DNA of 64,000 nucleotides from G963665185 sp963665185 (GCA_963665185.2 CAXXPO010000021.1:186001-250000); one strand, 5' to 3'; positions 1-9,051 are shown, counted from the first letter of the stretch. The notes: generated by a model not told the origin, from the sequence alone. Numbers and translations: made by a program.

Positions 1-638
1 TGCAAGGCGGCGGCGATGTCGTGCGTGATGATGACCACGCCCCGCCCCTCGTCCGCCAGTTGCCGCAGGTGGGACAATGCATCGGCCAGCACAGCACCGT
101 CCAGACCGGTGGTGGGCTCGTCGGCGATGATGAGTTCCGCCTGTCCGGCCGTTGCCGTGGCGGTCAGGGCGCGACGGGCCATGCCGCCCGAGAGTTGGAA
201 GGGAAAGAGGCGGGTGGTTTCGCGGGGCAGGCTGTAGCGGGAAAAGGCCTTTTCTCTTGCTTGTCGGGCGGATGGGCGGTCCAGTCCGGAGAGATGCGCG
301 GCCTGTTCCACTTGTCTGCCGATCCGCAGCAGTGGGTTGAGAAACCCTACGGATTGGGGGATCAGGGCGATTTTTCGCCCCCGCAGGAGTCTTGCTTGTT
401 TCGGGGTGATGCTTTGTCCCTTGAATAATATTTCCCCCCCCACCGTGGCATTGGAAGGCAGCAGCCCGAGCACGGCATGTGCAAGCAGGCTTTTTCCCGA
501 GCCGGATTCGCCCACCACGGCCACTACCTCACCGGGAGCGACTTGCAGGTCCAGCCGTTGCACCGGATGGATGGTATGACGGGAAAGCCAGGCGCCGTAC
601 CGGGTGAAACTGATGTGCAGTCCGCTGATTGCGAGCAT
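1..638 (-). CDS. ABC importer ATP-binding protein, NikD/DppD type (C-terminus beyond window)
   Basis: This is the cytoplasmic ATPase of a nickel/peptide-class ABC importer. The visible 212 residues start at the ATG at 638, two bases after the stop of the upstream permease. Seen in the sequence: Walker A GESGSGKS at residues 43-50, a Q-loop (IPQSVGF) near 95, a signature LSGGM near 150 (followed by ARRAL instead of the usual RQR), Walker B with LIIADEPTTGLD near 170 and the H-loop VIITHD near 205. The frame runs off the left edge, so roughly the last 50-100 residues and any second ATPase (NikE/DppF type) are not visible. Substrate is not decided by the ATPase; the neighbouring solute-binding protein and metal-type operator make nickel or another metal chelate as likely as peptides. 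Confidence 0.9.
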   Translation of the reverse strand, partial: MLAISGLHISFTRYGAWLSRHTIHPVQRLDLQVAPGEVVAVVGESGSGKSLLAHAVLGLLPSNATVGGEILFKGQSITPKQARLLRGRKIALIPQSVGFLNPLLRIGRQVEQAAHLSGLDRPSARQAREKAFSRYSLPRETTRLFPFQLSGGMARRALTATATAGQAELIIADEPTTGLDGAVLADALSHLRQLADEGRGVVIITHDIAAAL

Positions 639-640
639 GG

Positions 641-1512
641 TCACTCCTGGCTGGTTTTGGGGTCGAGGAGTTTGCGCAGGCTCCCCCCAATGACGTCGAA
701 CATTTTGACCATCAGAACCAGGGCGCAGCCCGGGGCCACGGCCAACCACCAGTGGCCGGTGGACAGATGGCGCATGGCCTCGGCCAGCAGAATGCCGATG
801 GATGGCACGTGCGGTGTCAGTCCGAAGCCGAGAAAGGTCAGGCCGGCGGCGTGCATGATGGCGTGGGGGAAAAGCAGAACCAATCCCACAAGAAATTGCG
901 GGGAAAACATGGGGCAGCATGTGATGGCGGGCGATCCACAGGCGGCTGCGTCCCAGTTTGCGGGATTGCAGCACGAACTGGCACTCGCGTAACTGGAGTA
1001 TTTCCGCCCGGATGATGCGGGCCAGCCGCGTCCAATGAGTCAGAGCAACGGCCGTTACCACGCCTGCCGCTCCGCCCCCCAGGGCAAAGGAAACCAGGAT
1101 GAGCATCACCAGATGGGGCGTGGACATGACCACATCCACCATGCCGGTGACCAGGGCGTCGGTGCGCTTGCCCATGGTGGCCGCGCCGATGCCGAGCGCA
1201 AGGGCCACAACGGTGCTGCACAGGGCAGCGCCCAGCCCTACTTGCAGGCTCAGGCACAATCCTTTGATGGTGCGGGTGAACATGTCGCGGCCCAGCCAGT
1301 CCGTCCCGAAAGGATGGTCCAGGGATGGAGCGAGATTGCGGGCCAGGAAGTTCGTATTCAGCCCGGCCGTGTCAAGAAGGGCGGCCAGGACGAAAACTCC
1401 GGCCAGGGTTTCCCGCGGCCAGGCCCAGCATCCACGAGGTGCGGCCCCGGCGGGTGGCAAGTCCCGAGCGGGCGAAGGCACGTAACGGAGACGGCAGGGT
1501 TGCGGTGGTCAT
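641..1512 (-). pseudogene. ABC importer permease, NikC/DppC type, two apparent frameshifts
   Basis: Second membrane-spanning subunit of the importer. The ATG at 1512 overlaps the preceding permease stop (ATGA). Reading needs two frame changes. The N-terminus up to LGLAAG is in one frame; near 1407-1411 (run of A on the minus strand) it moves to a second frame that gives the typical HPFGTDWLGRDMFTRT segment and the permease EAA-like loop LQLRECQFVLQSRKLG; near 896-904 (run of C/G) it moves to a third frame beginning PQFLVGLVLLFP and ending KTSQE. Each junction is repaired by removing one base, and the repaired length is 289 residues, normal for the family. Either a decayed gene or indel errors in the sequence; other genes nearby show the same one-base pattern, which favours error or local decay. 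Confidence 0.8.
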
Positions 1513-2531
1513 GCCTTGCCTCCCGTTATCGCTCCCAGGTCCCCGGACAGACGGATGCGCGGGTCCACCACATTGTATAAAATGTCGGCAATGGCGTTGC
1601 CCGCCACTACGAAGAGGGTCGAGAAGAGCACGATGCCGAGCAGCAGGGGAACGTCCCCGCGGACTCCTGCCTCCACCGTGGTCCTTCCGAGGCCGGGGTA
1701 GGAAAAGACCTGCTCGGCCAGCACGGATCCTCCGAAGAGTTCGCCAAGGGAAGCGAACTGCAGGGTCAGGGCGGGCAGCAGTACATTGCGGACGCCATGG
1801 CGCAGGCCCACTCCCAGTCGGCTTTCTCCCTGGGCGAAAGCGAACAGGGCGTAGTCGCTCTGGAAGACGTCCACCATTTTTTCCCGGGTGTGCAGGGCTA
1901 TCTGGGCCACGCCGATGACCGAAAGGGTCAGCCCCGGAAGGATCAGATGTTCCAATCGTTGCCCAAGGCTTATGTCCTCCGGGGCCACTCCCAGCGGCCC
2001 GGCGCAGCAGAACGGAAGCCACCCCAGCCGGACCGCGAAAATGGACAGAAAGACCATGCCTATCCAGAAGGTGGGGGTGGAGGCCAGGACATAGGCGTAC
2101 ATGCGCACTCCCTGGTCCAGCAGGGATCCTTGGTAGGTTCCTGCCAGGACTCCCAGAACAAAGCCGAGAATTCCGGAAAAACTCCAGGCCAGGGCCATGA
2201 GCCAGAGCGAATTGGCGAAGCGCTTGGCAATGACCGTGGTCACAGGCTCCTGAAAAATTGCCGATGTGCCCAGGTCACCTGAAAGGACATTTTCCGACCA
2301 GATGAAAAAACGTTCCAGCGGCGGCTTGTCCAGTCCCCATCGTTGGACGATGCGGGTTTCCTGCTCCTGGCTGATCTGCATGCGGTCGTAGCCCAGATAG
2401 GCTGTGACCGGATCAAGGGGGGACATGCTGACCAGGGCAAAGGCCAGACAGGCCACCACCGCGATGATGACGGCTAAGCGGACCAACTTGCGGGCCAGCC
2501 CCTGTACGATGCGAGCAAACAAAGGATTCAT
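1509..2531 (-). CDS. ABC importer permease, NikB/DppB type
   Basis: First inner-membrane permease of the importer, 340 residues. I place the start at 2531 (MNPLFARIV) because CAGGAGCGCAAT precedes it at good spacing; an upstream ATG in the same frame at 2600 would add 23 residues without a ribosome site. The protein shows the family layout: N-terminal membrane helix (LAVIIAVVACLAFAL), a periplasmic segment with the WSENVLSGDLGTS motif typical of DppB/NikB proteins, further helices, the cytoplasmic loop around HTREKMVDVFQSDY that contacts the ATPase, and a C-terminal GLGRTTVEAGVRGDVPLL segment. It lies between the solute-binding gene and the second permease and overlaps the latter by four bases, as in a translationally coupled operon. 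Confidence 0.92.
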   Translation of the reverse strand: MNPLFARIVQGLARKLVRLAVIIAVVACLAFALVSMSPLDPVTAYLGYDRMQISQEQETRIVQRWGLDKPPLERFFIWSENVLSGDLGTSAIFQEPVTTVIAKRFANSLWLMALAWSFSGILGFVLGVLAGTYQGSLLDQGVRMYAYVLASTPTFWIGMVFLSIFAVRLGWLPFCCAGPLGVAPEDISLGQRLEHLILPGLTLSVIGVAQIALHTREKMVDVFQSDYALFAFAQGESRLGVGLRHGVRNVLLPALTLQFASLGELFGGSVLAEQVFSYPGLGRTTVEAGVRGDVPLLLGIVLFSTLFVVAGNAIADILYNVVDPRIRLSGDLGAITGGKA

Positions 2532-2651
2532 TGCGGATTGCGCTCCTGGGGAAGAGTCATGCAGGAAATTTGAAAGACCATGGTGTGGCGATTCATGCAC
2601 GCCGTTTAGCCACCGGACGCGGGGGAAAGCCTGCGTCCGGTGGACATGAGG

Positions 2652-4351
2652 TTATTTCCAGGTCCATTCCACGATGTTGGCCGTGATGGGCCAGCCGTGG
2701 CCGTGGGGTTCTATGCGGGATTTGCCTATGTCCAGGTGTTGGCTCACAAAGTAGACGTGCTCCAGGTTGACCAACCATGCCCATGGCGCGTCGCCGCGTG
2801 GTCCGGCCCCGGTCTTGCCGTCCCATTGTGCCTTTTTCCACAGGGGCAGGGAGGCTTGCAGGGTGGGAGTGGCCACGGCCTTGGTCAAATATTCGTTTAC
2901 CACCGGATTGTTGTAGTACGTAGGGTTGAAGTACCCGCGGCCAGCCAGGGAACCTTCATACAGATGGTACATTTCCATGGGGTCGTAGCTTCCCCAGCCA
3001 AAGACGATAACCTGTGAATGCATCAGGTTGTTGATTTCGTCCCAGCTTTTCCCCACCACATTGGCTTGGATGCCGATTGTCCGGAGCATGTCGGAACAGG
3101 CCAGGGCCAACCCCTGGCGCATGGAGCGGTTTGATGGGTAGACAATGGAAAATTCGGCTTTGACGCCGTTTTTCTCGCGGATGCCGTCGCCATCCGCGTC
3201 TTTCCAGCCAGCGTTTTCCAGGAGCGTGCGGGCAGCTTCGGGATCGGCGTCGGCGATGACGTTGTCTGGATTGTCCCAGGCCAATCCGTCGCAGACGAAA
3301 TAGGCGGGACGGCCGAATCCATTGAGAATTCCATGGACCAGGGCCTTGCGGTCGAGCGCCGTGTTGATGGCCTTGCGGATGGCCGGATCGGAGGTGACGT
3401 TGTTGCCGATGGGGGCGCCGGTAGGACTTTTTCGGCCGGTGTCCGGTACGCAGGGAAAGCTCAGGCCCCGGTTGTCCACGCTCGTGACGGAATGGCGCTG
3501 CATCCCCCGGATTTTCTGATGCCCCAAATGCGGGGGCACAACCACCATATCCACTTTGCCCGCCTTGGCAGCGGCAAACATGGTGTCTTCTGCGCCGTAC
3601 AGAAAGACGATGCGTTTGAACGCGGGTTTTTTGCCGTAATAGTTGGGGTTGCGTTCGACAATCATCTGTTCGCCCTCGGTCCAGGACACCATGAAAAATG
3701 GGCCTGAGCCAACGGGATTGCGGGCGTAGCCGGAACCGTATCCGTCGCTGGGAACGATCCCCAGAGTGACAAGGAGGTTGATGAAGGTGCAGTCGGTCCG
3801 CTTAAGCCGGAATTCCACCGTATGGTCGTCTTTGACCACGGCCTGTTGCAGCATGTTCAGGTCCACCTTGCCCCTGTGCATGCGTGGCCGTGTTGAAGGT
3901 TGAAAGCCACGTCCTTGGCGGTCAGGGGCTTGCCTGTGCTGAATTTGACGTCCTTGCGGATGGCGATGGTCCAGGTGAGTCCGTCATCGCTCACGGAGTA
4001 ATCCGTCGCCAGATCCTTGATGATCTTGAGGTCGTTGTCCCGTGCGAGCAGGGTGCTTTGGAAAAGAGGGTTGCCGTATCTTCCCCATCCCAGGATGGGA
4101 TCGAAACCGTCCTGAGGTTCTCCTTGCAGTGCCAGTATCAGTTCTTCCTTGGCGGAAGTCTGTGCCTGGATCGAATGGGGATTGCAGAACAACAAGGCGA
4201 TGAAAAGGGCTGCGGCCAGGGGAAGGAGTAACAGACGTGCCGGAAACGAGCCTTTGGATGAAGGAAGGGAAGGTGATCCGCCCCGGTGCACCATCCTTTT
4301 GGAACGTCGGTGCAGGGCATGGTGCGCAAGGCTGTCCGTGCCAGTTTTCAT
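2652..4351 (-). pseudogene. ABC importer solute-binding protein (SBP family 5, NikA/OppA-like), frameshifted
   Basis: Periplasmic receptor of the importer. Start ATG at 4351 with AAGGAG seven bases upstream. Residues about 30-60 form a long signal sequence (ARLLLLPLAAALFIALLFC) before the mature KEELILALQGEPQDGFDP. Frame 1 ends ...TGKPLTAKDVAFN; the expected FNTATHAQG follows in another frame, and KVDLNML onward (to the stop at 2652) in a third, so two extra bases lie between about 3868 and 3900. Repaired length is 565 residues, normal for family 5. The C-terminal lobe has the family-typical NPVGSGPFF, AIRKAINTALDRKAL and WGSYDPMEMYHLYEG segments. The ligand is not settled: overall form fits nickel, metallophore or oligopeptide receptors. 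It is the first gene of the operon and lies directly behind the operator at 4389-4412. Confidence 0.8.
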
Positions 4352-4388
4352 TTTCAGTCTCCTTGGTGGGGATGGAATTATTATTTTA

Positions 4389-4412
4389 TAACAAAAATTG
4401 TTACGATAACAA
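4389..4412. promoter_or_regulatory. Candidate repressor operator with three alternating half-sites
   Basis: The plus strand reads TAACAA, three bases, TTGTTA, three bases, TAACAA, giving two overlapping perfect inverted repeats; outside them lie AT-rich flanks (ATTATTTT and AAAATAAT) that also mirror each other. The site is 38 bp upstream of the solute-binding gene start and would overlap its promoter. Alternating half-sites of this form are typical of metal-responsive repressors of the Fur, NikR or ModE kinds, but I cannot assign a regulator. Confidence 0.55.
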
Positions 4413-4479
4413 AAATAATATGTCAAAGATGATGTTTAATTTGTAAATATTCATCCAGTGGAAGATCGGTTGACGCTGG

Positions 4480-4519
4480 TGGACAAAAGAAAAGGCAGTC
4501 AACGTTTACGCTGACTGCC
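4480..4519 (-). terminator. Rho-independent terminator after the hydrolase gene
   Basis: On the minus strand GGCAGTCA, a ten-base loop and TGACTGCC form an 8-bp stem followed by TTTTCTTTTG, about 100 bp after the hydrolase stop at 4615. Confidence 0.6.
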
Positions 4520-4614
4520 GGATCCGGGTGTTTCAAAAAAAGTTACAGTCTCACGGAGGGGGAGGAAAACATGAGCTTGGACTACGCGAACGGACGGCTA
4601 CTTCTCCGATGGTT

Positions 4615-5629
4615 TCAGTTGAGAGGCTGTATCAGGTTCTGTTCCGTTCTCAGGAACGTGCCGACGATCCGGGCCATGTCCTGCGGATCTTGAAACATGA
4701 GACCGTGTCCGCCTCCCTTGATGCGTACCAGCCAGCTGCCGGGAACCATGGTGCAGATGTCCAGGCTTTTGCCGGGCTTGGTAATGATGTCGTCCTGTCC
4801 GATGAAAAGGAGTGTCGGCTGCTCCAGTCGAGCCAGGCGCGACATGGTTCCTGGCCAGTCGGCAATGGCCTGCAACTGGCGTTTGACAATGGCCGGATCG
4901 ACCGGACGGGCGGGCTGGGGAATGGCATGCAATTGTGCCTTGTGCTCAGCTATCCAGGCTTTTGGAAAAAGATGCACCGGACCTTCCTGTTCCGAGCCGA
5001 ACGTTTTTGGGTTGGTTATCACGGCCAGGACGTCCTTGTTTTCGTAATCAGTGGCGTACAATACGACTTTGCGTATTTTTTCCGGGAAGCTCAGCGCCAT
5101 CTCCTGAGCTATGATGGACCCCATGGACCATCCCAGAACGTCGGCGCTGCCGATGCGGAGATGATCCAGCAGGGCGGCGGCGTCCCTGGCGAATCCATCC
5201 ATGCTGAATTTCGTTTGCGAGGCCGTGGAATAGCCCATGCCCCGGTTGTCGAACATGACGACCCTGTGTCCTGTGCTGGCCAGGAGGTCCGACCAGGACC
5301 GGGTCCCATGAATCCATTGTCGCTCCGTAGCCCATGATGAGCAGCAGCGGACTGCCTTGTCCCACCGTGCGGTAGGCTATTTCGTACCCGTCCATTTGCA
5401 TGGTCTGGACGGTGTCCGGTGTGGCCGTATAGGTTGCGTTCCGGGGTGCGCATCCGCCCAGGAAGAACAGGGCGGCGAGGACCAGGAAACAGAGATGGCG
5501 CACCCCATGCGGATGCGTTCCCAAGGTGGCGGCGTCGGCTGAAAAGCCGGAACCGGGGGGGCGTACAGCGGAAGATGTGCGGATGATCAAATTTTTCCTC
5601 TTGCGTGTTGGTTTGTTGTGATTTTCCAT
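4615..5629 (-). pseudogene. Alpha/beta hydrolase lipoprotein, one frameshift
   Basis: Probable envelope-anchored serine hydrolase; substrate unknown. The N-terminal part (from 5629) carries a hydrophobic stretch ending in the lipobox LGGC (VLAALFFLGGCAPRN), then the first strands (YEIAYRTVGQGSPLLLIMGYGATMDSWDPV). At about 5288-5293 one extra base shifts the frame; the remainder reads DLLASTGHRVVMFDNRGMGYS, the nucleophile elbow GWSMG (catalytic Ser), and a C-terminal half with the GGGHGLMF histidine motif, ending at 4615. The repaired protein is 337 residues. The 60 residues ahead of the lipobox are too long for a normal signal, so the true start may be an internal GTG near 5503. Gene follows the methyltransferase by 49 bp in the same direction. 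Confidence 0.75.
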
Positions 5630-5658
5630 CAGGTGCGGGGTTGCCCTGCACCTGATGG
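5626..5658. promoter_or_regulatory. Inverted repeat covering the annotated hydrolase start
   Basis: CCATCAGGTGC and GCACCTGATGG form a perfect 11-bp stem with an 11-base loop between the methyltransferase stop and the hydrolase gene. The ATG at 5629 sits inside one arm, so in mRNA that start would be buried. It may be an intercistronic hairpin or a weak terminator; there is no U-run on the minus strand. Confidence 0.5.
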
Positions 5659-5678
5659 GCAGATTTTATTCCTTTTTT

Positions 5679-6518
5679 TCAGCCCGGAGAAGAACAAGAT
5701 TTCCAGACGGCTCCGGCCAGTCCGGTTTCATGGTCGATAGTCCCGAATCCAGCGGATGCGAGCATACTGGTCAATTCGTCCAGGCCCCATGCTCTTGTCG
5801 TGTTTCGGTAGGTGGTCATTGCCTTGCTGCCGTTCGTATCGTCTTCCAAAATATGGAAAAAATGGACGCTTGTTGCCTTGTCCTCAACCCATAGGGGCTG
5901 GGTAAGACAGATGTGCGGGTTTTCTGAAAAAAGGCCGGACTCCAATGCCTGCCAGGTGTGCGGACTTTTTCCAGCCCGCTCGACAATCTCGGGGCGCTGC
6001 ACTTCCAGAAGGAATTGTCCGCCAGGGGCGAGCAGGTCGTATGCCCGTTGCAGAAGCTGGCGGCATTCCTTCGGAGGAAAGACGTTGTATTCGCCGTAGA
6101 GCATCATGACCAGATTGTACGAACCGTCGAGGCAGGCATGAAGAATATCGTCCTGCACGAAGCGGCACAGGGAACAGTCGTGATGTTGCCGGGCATATTC
6201 AATTGCTGCGGGGGAGAAATCCACGCCGCAATATTGGTGTCCTTCCGCCGCAATGCATGGCGCATACAGTCCGGGACCGCAACCAAGATCAAGCACCCGC
6301 GCCGATCGGCATGGAAGAACCGTGCGGCATATCCAGGCGGCCTGGGATCTGATGGTTTCGTTGCGGCGGCTGGCGAGGTCGTGCTGTTGCGACAGATGTT
6401 CTTGCAGCATGCGGCTGCTGAAGGACGGGTCGTTCCAGGGGATTTTATATGCTCCATCCCACAGGCGGATGGGAGCAGAGCTGGCGTTCAATATATCAGG
6501 CACAATACGGGAGATCAT
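5679..6518 (-). CDS. Class I SAM-dependent methyltransferase
   Basis: Cytoplasmic methyltransferase of 279 residues with unknown substrate. The start at 6518 (MISRIVPDIL) follows GAGGAG at nine bases; the next ATG upstream (6560) has no such site. Motif I VLDLGCGPGLYAP lies near residues 75-87, the acidic end of strand 2 is YCGVDFSPAAIEYA, and motif II/III is DGSYNLVMMLYGEYNVF followed by LLAPGGQFLLEVQ. The tyrosine-rich stretch LYGEYNVFP resembles small-molecule methyltransferases more than nucleic-acid enzymes. The gene sits between the cytochrome gene and the hydrolase lipoprotein; nothing ties their functions together. Confidence 0.85.
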   Translation of the reverse strand: MISRIVPDILNASSAPIRLWDGAYKIPWNDPSFSSRMLQEHLSQQHDLASRRNETIRSQAAWICRTVLPCRSARVLDLGCGPGLYAPCIAAEGHQYCGVDFSPAAIEYARQHHDCSLCRFVQDDILHACLDGSYNLVMMLYGEYNVFPPKECRQLLQRAYDLLAPGGQFLLEVQRPEIVERAGKSPHTWQALESGLFSENPHICLTQPLWVEDKATSVHFFHILEDDTNGSKAMTTYRNTTRAWGLDELTSMLASAGFGTIDHETGLAGAVWKSCSSPG

Positions 6519-6660
6519 GCGTAAAGACTCCTCGGAAGGTTTGCATGTGGAATGCCACACGTCATCGCAGACAAATATGTCGGGCGAGTTTTTGAGGGAA
6601 GAAAGAGAGGATGGACTCCCGAAGGCGTTTAGTACATGAAATTTGAATATCGGGCGGGCT

Positions 6661-6691
6661 GCCGGTTGTCAAAGCACATGCGACAACCGGC
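6661..6691. terminator. Hairpin downstream of the tetrahaem cytochrome gene
   Basis: GCCGGTTGTC and GACAACCGGC form a perfect 10-bp stem 25 bp after the cytochrome stop. No clear U-run follows on the minus strand, so it may stabilise the mRNA end or need Rho. Confidence 0.4.
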
Positions 6692-6715
6692 AGATGCGGT
6701 CATTGCCTGGGCGGA

Positions 6716-7177
6716 TCAGTGCGCCCCGCTTACAATAAGTGGTTTGAACCGGAAGTTGGCGACCCGGTCGGCATTGTGGCAGCGTTGGCAATCCTGGGAA
6801 GTGACGTTGCGCTGTATCAGTTCCGGATCGCCGCCGGATTGCGCATGCAGGCTGCCTGGTCCGTGGCATGTTTCGCAGCCCACGTCGGCCAGATGGGGCG
6901 TTTGCTCCAAACTGACAAAACCGCCCGGCTTACCATGGCCTGTAGTGTGGCAATCGTAGCACCCGGTGAGTTCTTCCTGTGTCAGGTCGGACTTCATTAT
7001 GGCGATGCTTTCCCAGGACTTGGCTTTTTTTGAATGACTGGAGAAATTTGCAAATTCATCCGGATGGCATTCCGAGCAACTTTTGGAACCTATGAATATT
7101 TTATCTGTTGTTCCAGCCGCAGCAATACATACCATTCCTCCCAAAACAAGAGGAAACAAAAGAAAAAATATGCGCAT
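6716..7177 (-). CDS. Periplasmic tetrahaem cytochrome c
   Basis: A 153-residue exported electron carrier. Starting at 7177 (MRIFFLLFPLVLGG) gives a classic signal peptide ending near AAAG; CAGGAG lies 13 bases upstream. Four haem-binding motifs are visible in order: CSECH, CYDCH, CETCH and CQRCH, and several additional histidines (HSKK, HTTGHG, HLAD) can serve as sixth ligands. The spacing, with CETCHGPGSLH, resembles cytochrome c554-type modules and the small multihaem proteins of sulfate reducers. It lies 225 bp downstream of the PAS/sigma-54 activator on the same strand and has a possible -24/-12 promoter of its own, suggesting it is made together with the octahaem cytochrome operon; that link is inference. 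Confidence 0.88.
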   Translation of the reverse strand: MRIFFLLFPLVLGGMVCIAAAGTTDKIFIGSKSCSECHPDEFANFSSHSKKAKSWESIAIMKSDLTQEELTGCYDCHTTGHGKPGGFVSLEQTPHLADVGCETCHGPGSLHAQSGGDPELIQRNVTSQDCQRCHNADRVANFRFKPLIVSGAH

Positions 7178-7314
7178 AAGGAAAAAAACTCCTGTAGGAC
7201 ACCACGCGAATACAAAAACATACCCCAAATAAATACGTCAAGTGTATTTTGCTTGGTGCGTGTACGTCGCCTATGATTGCTAATGGAAGCGATTCCTATA
7301 TGTGCTTAGCTGAA

Positions 7315-7328
7315 GCAAAGCAAGTACC
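7315..7328 (-). promoter_or_regulatory. Possible sigma-54 (-24/-12) promoter for the tetrahaem cytochrome
   Basis: Minus strand reads GGTAC, five bases, TTTGC: GG and GC separated by exactly ten bases, with the AC and TTGC positions of the consensus kept. A start about 12 bp downstream would leave a leader of about 125 bases before the ATG at 7177. Confidence 0.4.
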
Positions 7329-7402
7329 GGGGGAGATGCTTGAGTGGATTCCCTTCTATCTGGACCGGGTTCCGTCACTATATCGTTTTCAATATATTCT
7401 CG

Positions 7403-8786
7403 TTAGGATGTGATAACGGTTTGCGTATCCAGGCCGTATTTTCGCATCCTATTGAGAACGGTCATGCGGGTCACTCCAAGCAACCGGGCCGTCTGGCTTT
7501 TGTTGCCGCCGGTCTTCTCCAGAGCTTCCAACAGTTCGTTTTTTTTGTCCGGTATTTTTTGTACAAGTCCCGAGTGAGGCTTCGATTGGTAACAGACGGG
7601 TCCCCCATTGGAGATGTTGGGCGGAAGATGATCAGGCTCGATCAATTCTCCGTCGGTCAGCACGGCGGCATACTCCATGGCACTGAGCAATTCCCGTACA
7701 TTGCCCGGCCAGGAATATTCCATGCACAAACGCATGGCTTTGGGGGAAAGACCGCGAATACCTGCCCCTGCATTCTGCTTGCGTCGCAGGAAATGCTCTG
7801 CCAGCAGCGGAATGTCTTCCCGCCGATCCCGCAGGGGGGGCATGATGATTGGGAATGACGTTGATGCGGAAATACAGGTCTTCCCGGAACTCTTTGGAGC
7901 GTACCAGGGTGGGCAGGTCGCGGTTGGTGGCCGTGATGACGCGTACATCCACTTCGATGGGACGATGGTCTCCCACCCGTTCAAAGCGTTTTGTCTCCAG
8001 AACGCGCAGGAGTTTCACCTGGATTTCCATCGGGGCGTCCCCGATTTCGTCCAGGAAAAGGTCGCCTCCGTGCGCCGCTTCAAAGCGCCCGATGTGATGG
8101 CGATAGGCTCCGGTGAACGCCCCCTTGGCATGGCCGAACAGTTCGCTTTCCAGCAGGGAGACGGTCAGGGCAGCGCAATTGCATTGGATGAACGGTCCGT
8201 CCGTGCGTTTGCCCAGTTCGTGGATGGCGTGGGCGGCCAACTCCTTGCCCGTGCCCGATTCCCCGTAAAAGATCACGGGCGCGTCGCTTTGGGCCGCCCG
8301 CTCGATGAGTGAATAAATCCGGCGCATGGTTTCGCTGCGTCCTATCAGACCATGAAAACTGTCGTCCGCGTCCAGCAGCCGTTTCAACTCCTGGATGGTT
8401 TCCTCCTTTTTTCCCAATTCGGTCAAATCGGTTACCGTCTCCACAGCGCCGATGACGTTGTTCCCGTCCCTGAGCACGGATGCGTTTTTCAGCACATGTA
8501 CATACGCGCCGTCCTTGCGCCGCATGTGGCAGGGCTTGCGGTGCTCCGATTTTTTGTTGAACATTCCGCACCAATGCCCGTCCCCCTTGGAACGGGTCTT
8601 GCGGCACACGTCGCAATCCAGAACCGAACACGGTTTGTCCAGAAGGTCTTTGCGGGTGAATCCTGTAATGCGCAGCAGGGCGTCGTTGACCATGGCGATG
8701 GTCCCGTCCGGCCGCACCAGAAACAGGCCGTCGTTCATCGTGTCCACAATGCTGCCCATGAATTTGTTGTATTCGTCGATGCTCAT
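7403..8786 (-). pseudogene. PAS-domain sigma-54-dependent transcriptional activator, one frameshift
   Basis: Enhancer-binding protein that would open sigma-54 promoters. Start at 8786 (MSIDEYNKFMGS). Order: N-terminal PAS (residues about 5-125) with an unusual cysteine cluster (CSVLDCDVC ... WCGMF ... KPCHM), AAA+ ATPase with Walker A GESGTGKE, the sigma-54-contacting GAFTGA loop and Walker B DEIGD, and a Fis-type HTH at the C-terminus (NKSQTARLLGVTRMTVLNRM). After FRINVIP the frame breaks near 7849-7853 by one extra base and resumes as IIMPPLRDRREDIP; the repaired protein is 460 residues, the usual size. It is divergent from the octahaem cytochrome operon, whose promoter is of the sigma-54 kind. 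Because every functional motif survives, a base-calling error is more likely than true inactivation. Confidence 0.85.
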
Positions 8787-8943
8787 GTGTTTCTTTTGAG
8801 GAGTGTTTGGAGAAATGGGTGGGGAGCAACCTTTGGTCGGTTCGGCCCAGGTTGTGGTGCAACAGTAGGTGAACAAGCAGGAAAAACAGAGAGGAATCGG
8901 CTGTTCCTGATGGCCGCGGATACCGAACAAAACAAGTTTTGGT

Positions 8944-8961
8944 CAACTGCCTATGCAGTTG
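8944..8961. promoter_or_regulatory. Candidate upstream activator site for the PAS/sigma-54 regulator
   Basis: CAACTGC, four bases, GCAGTTG is a perfect inverted repeat in the 331-bp gap between the divergent regulator and operon. It lies about 90-100 bp upstream of the -24 element at 9053, the usual distance for an enhancer-binding protein. I saw no second copy. Confidence 0.5.
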
Positions 8962-9051
8962 TATATGATGTCGGGAGGAACCCTTGTCAAGGTTGTCTTG
9001 AATCGCTTTTAAATTCAGTGCGTTGCGTTGTTCTGCCTTGCTTATGGAAAA

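Noticed and set aside
838..1257. A 139-residue frame opposite the permease region
   Set aside because: It is a shadow of the frameshifted permease gene; the real permease frame gives family motifs such as HPFGTDWLGRDM.
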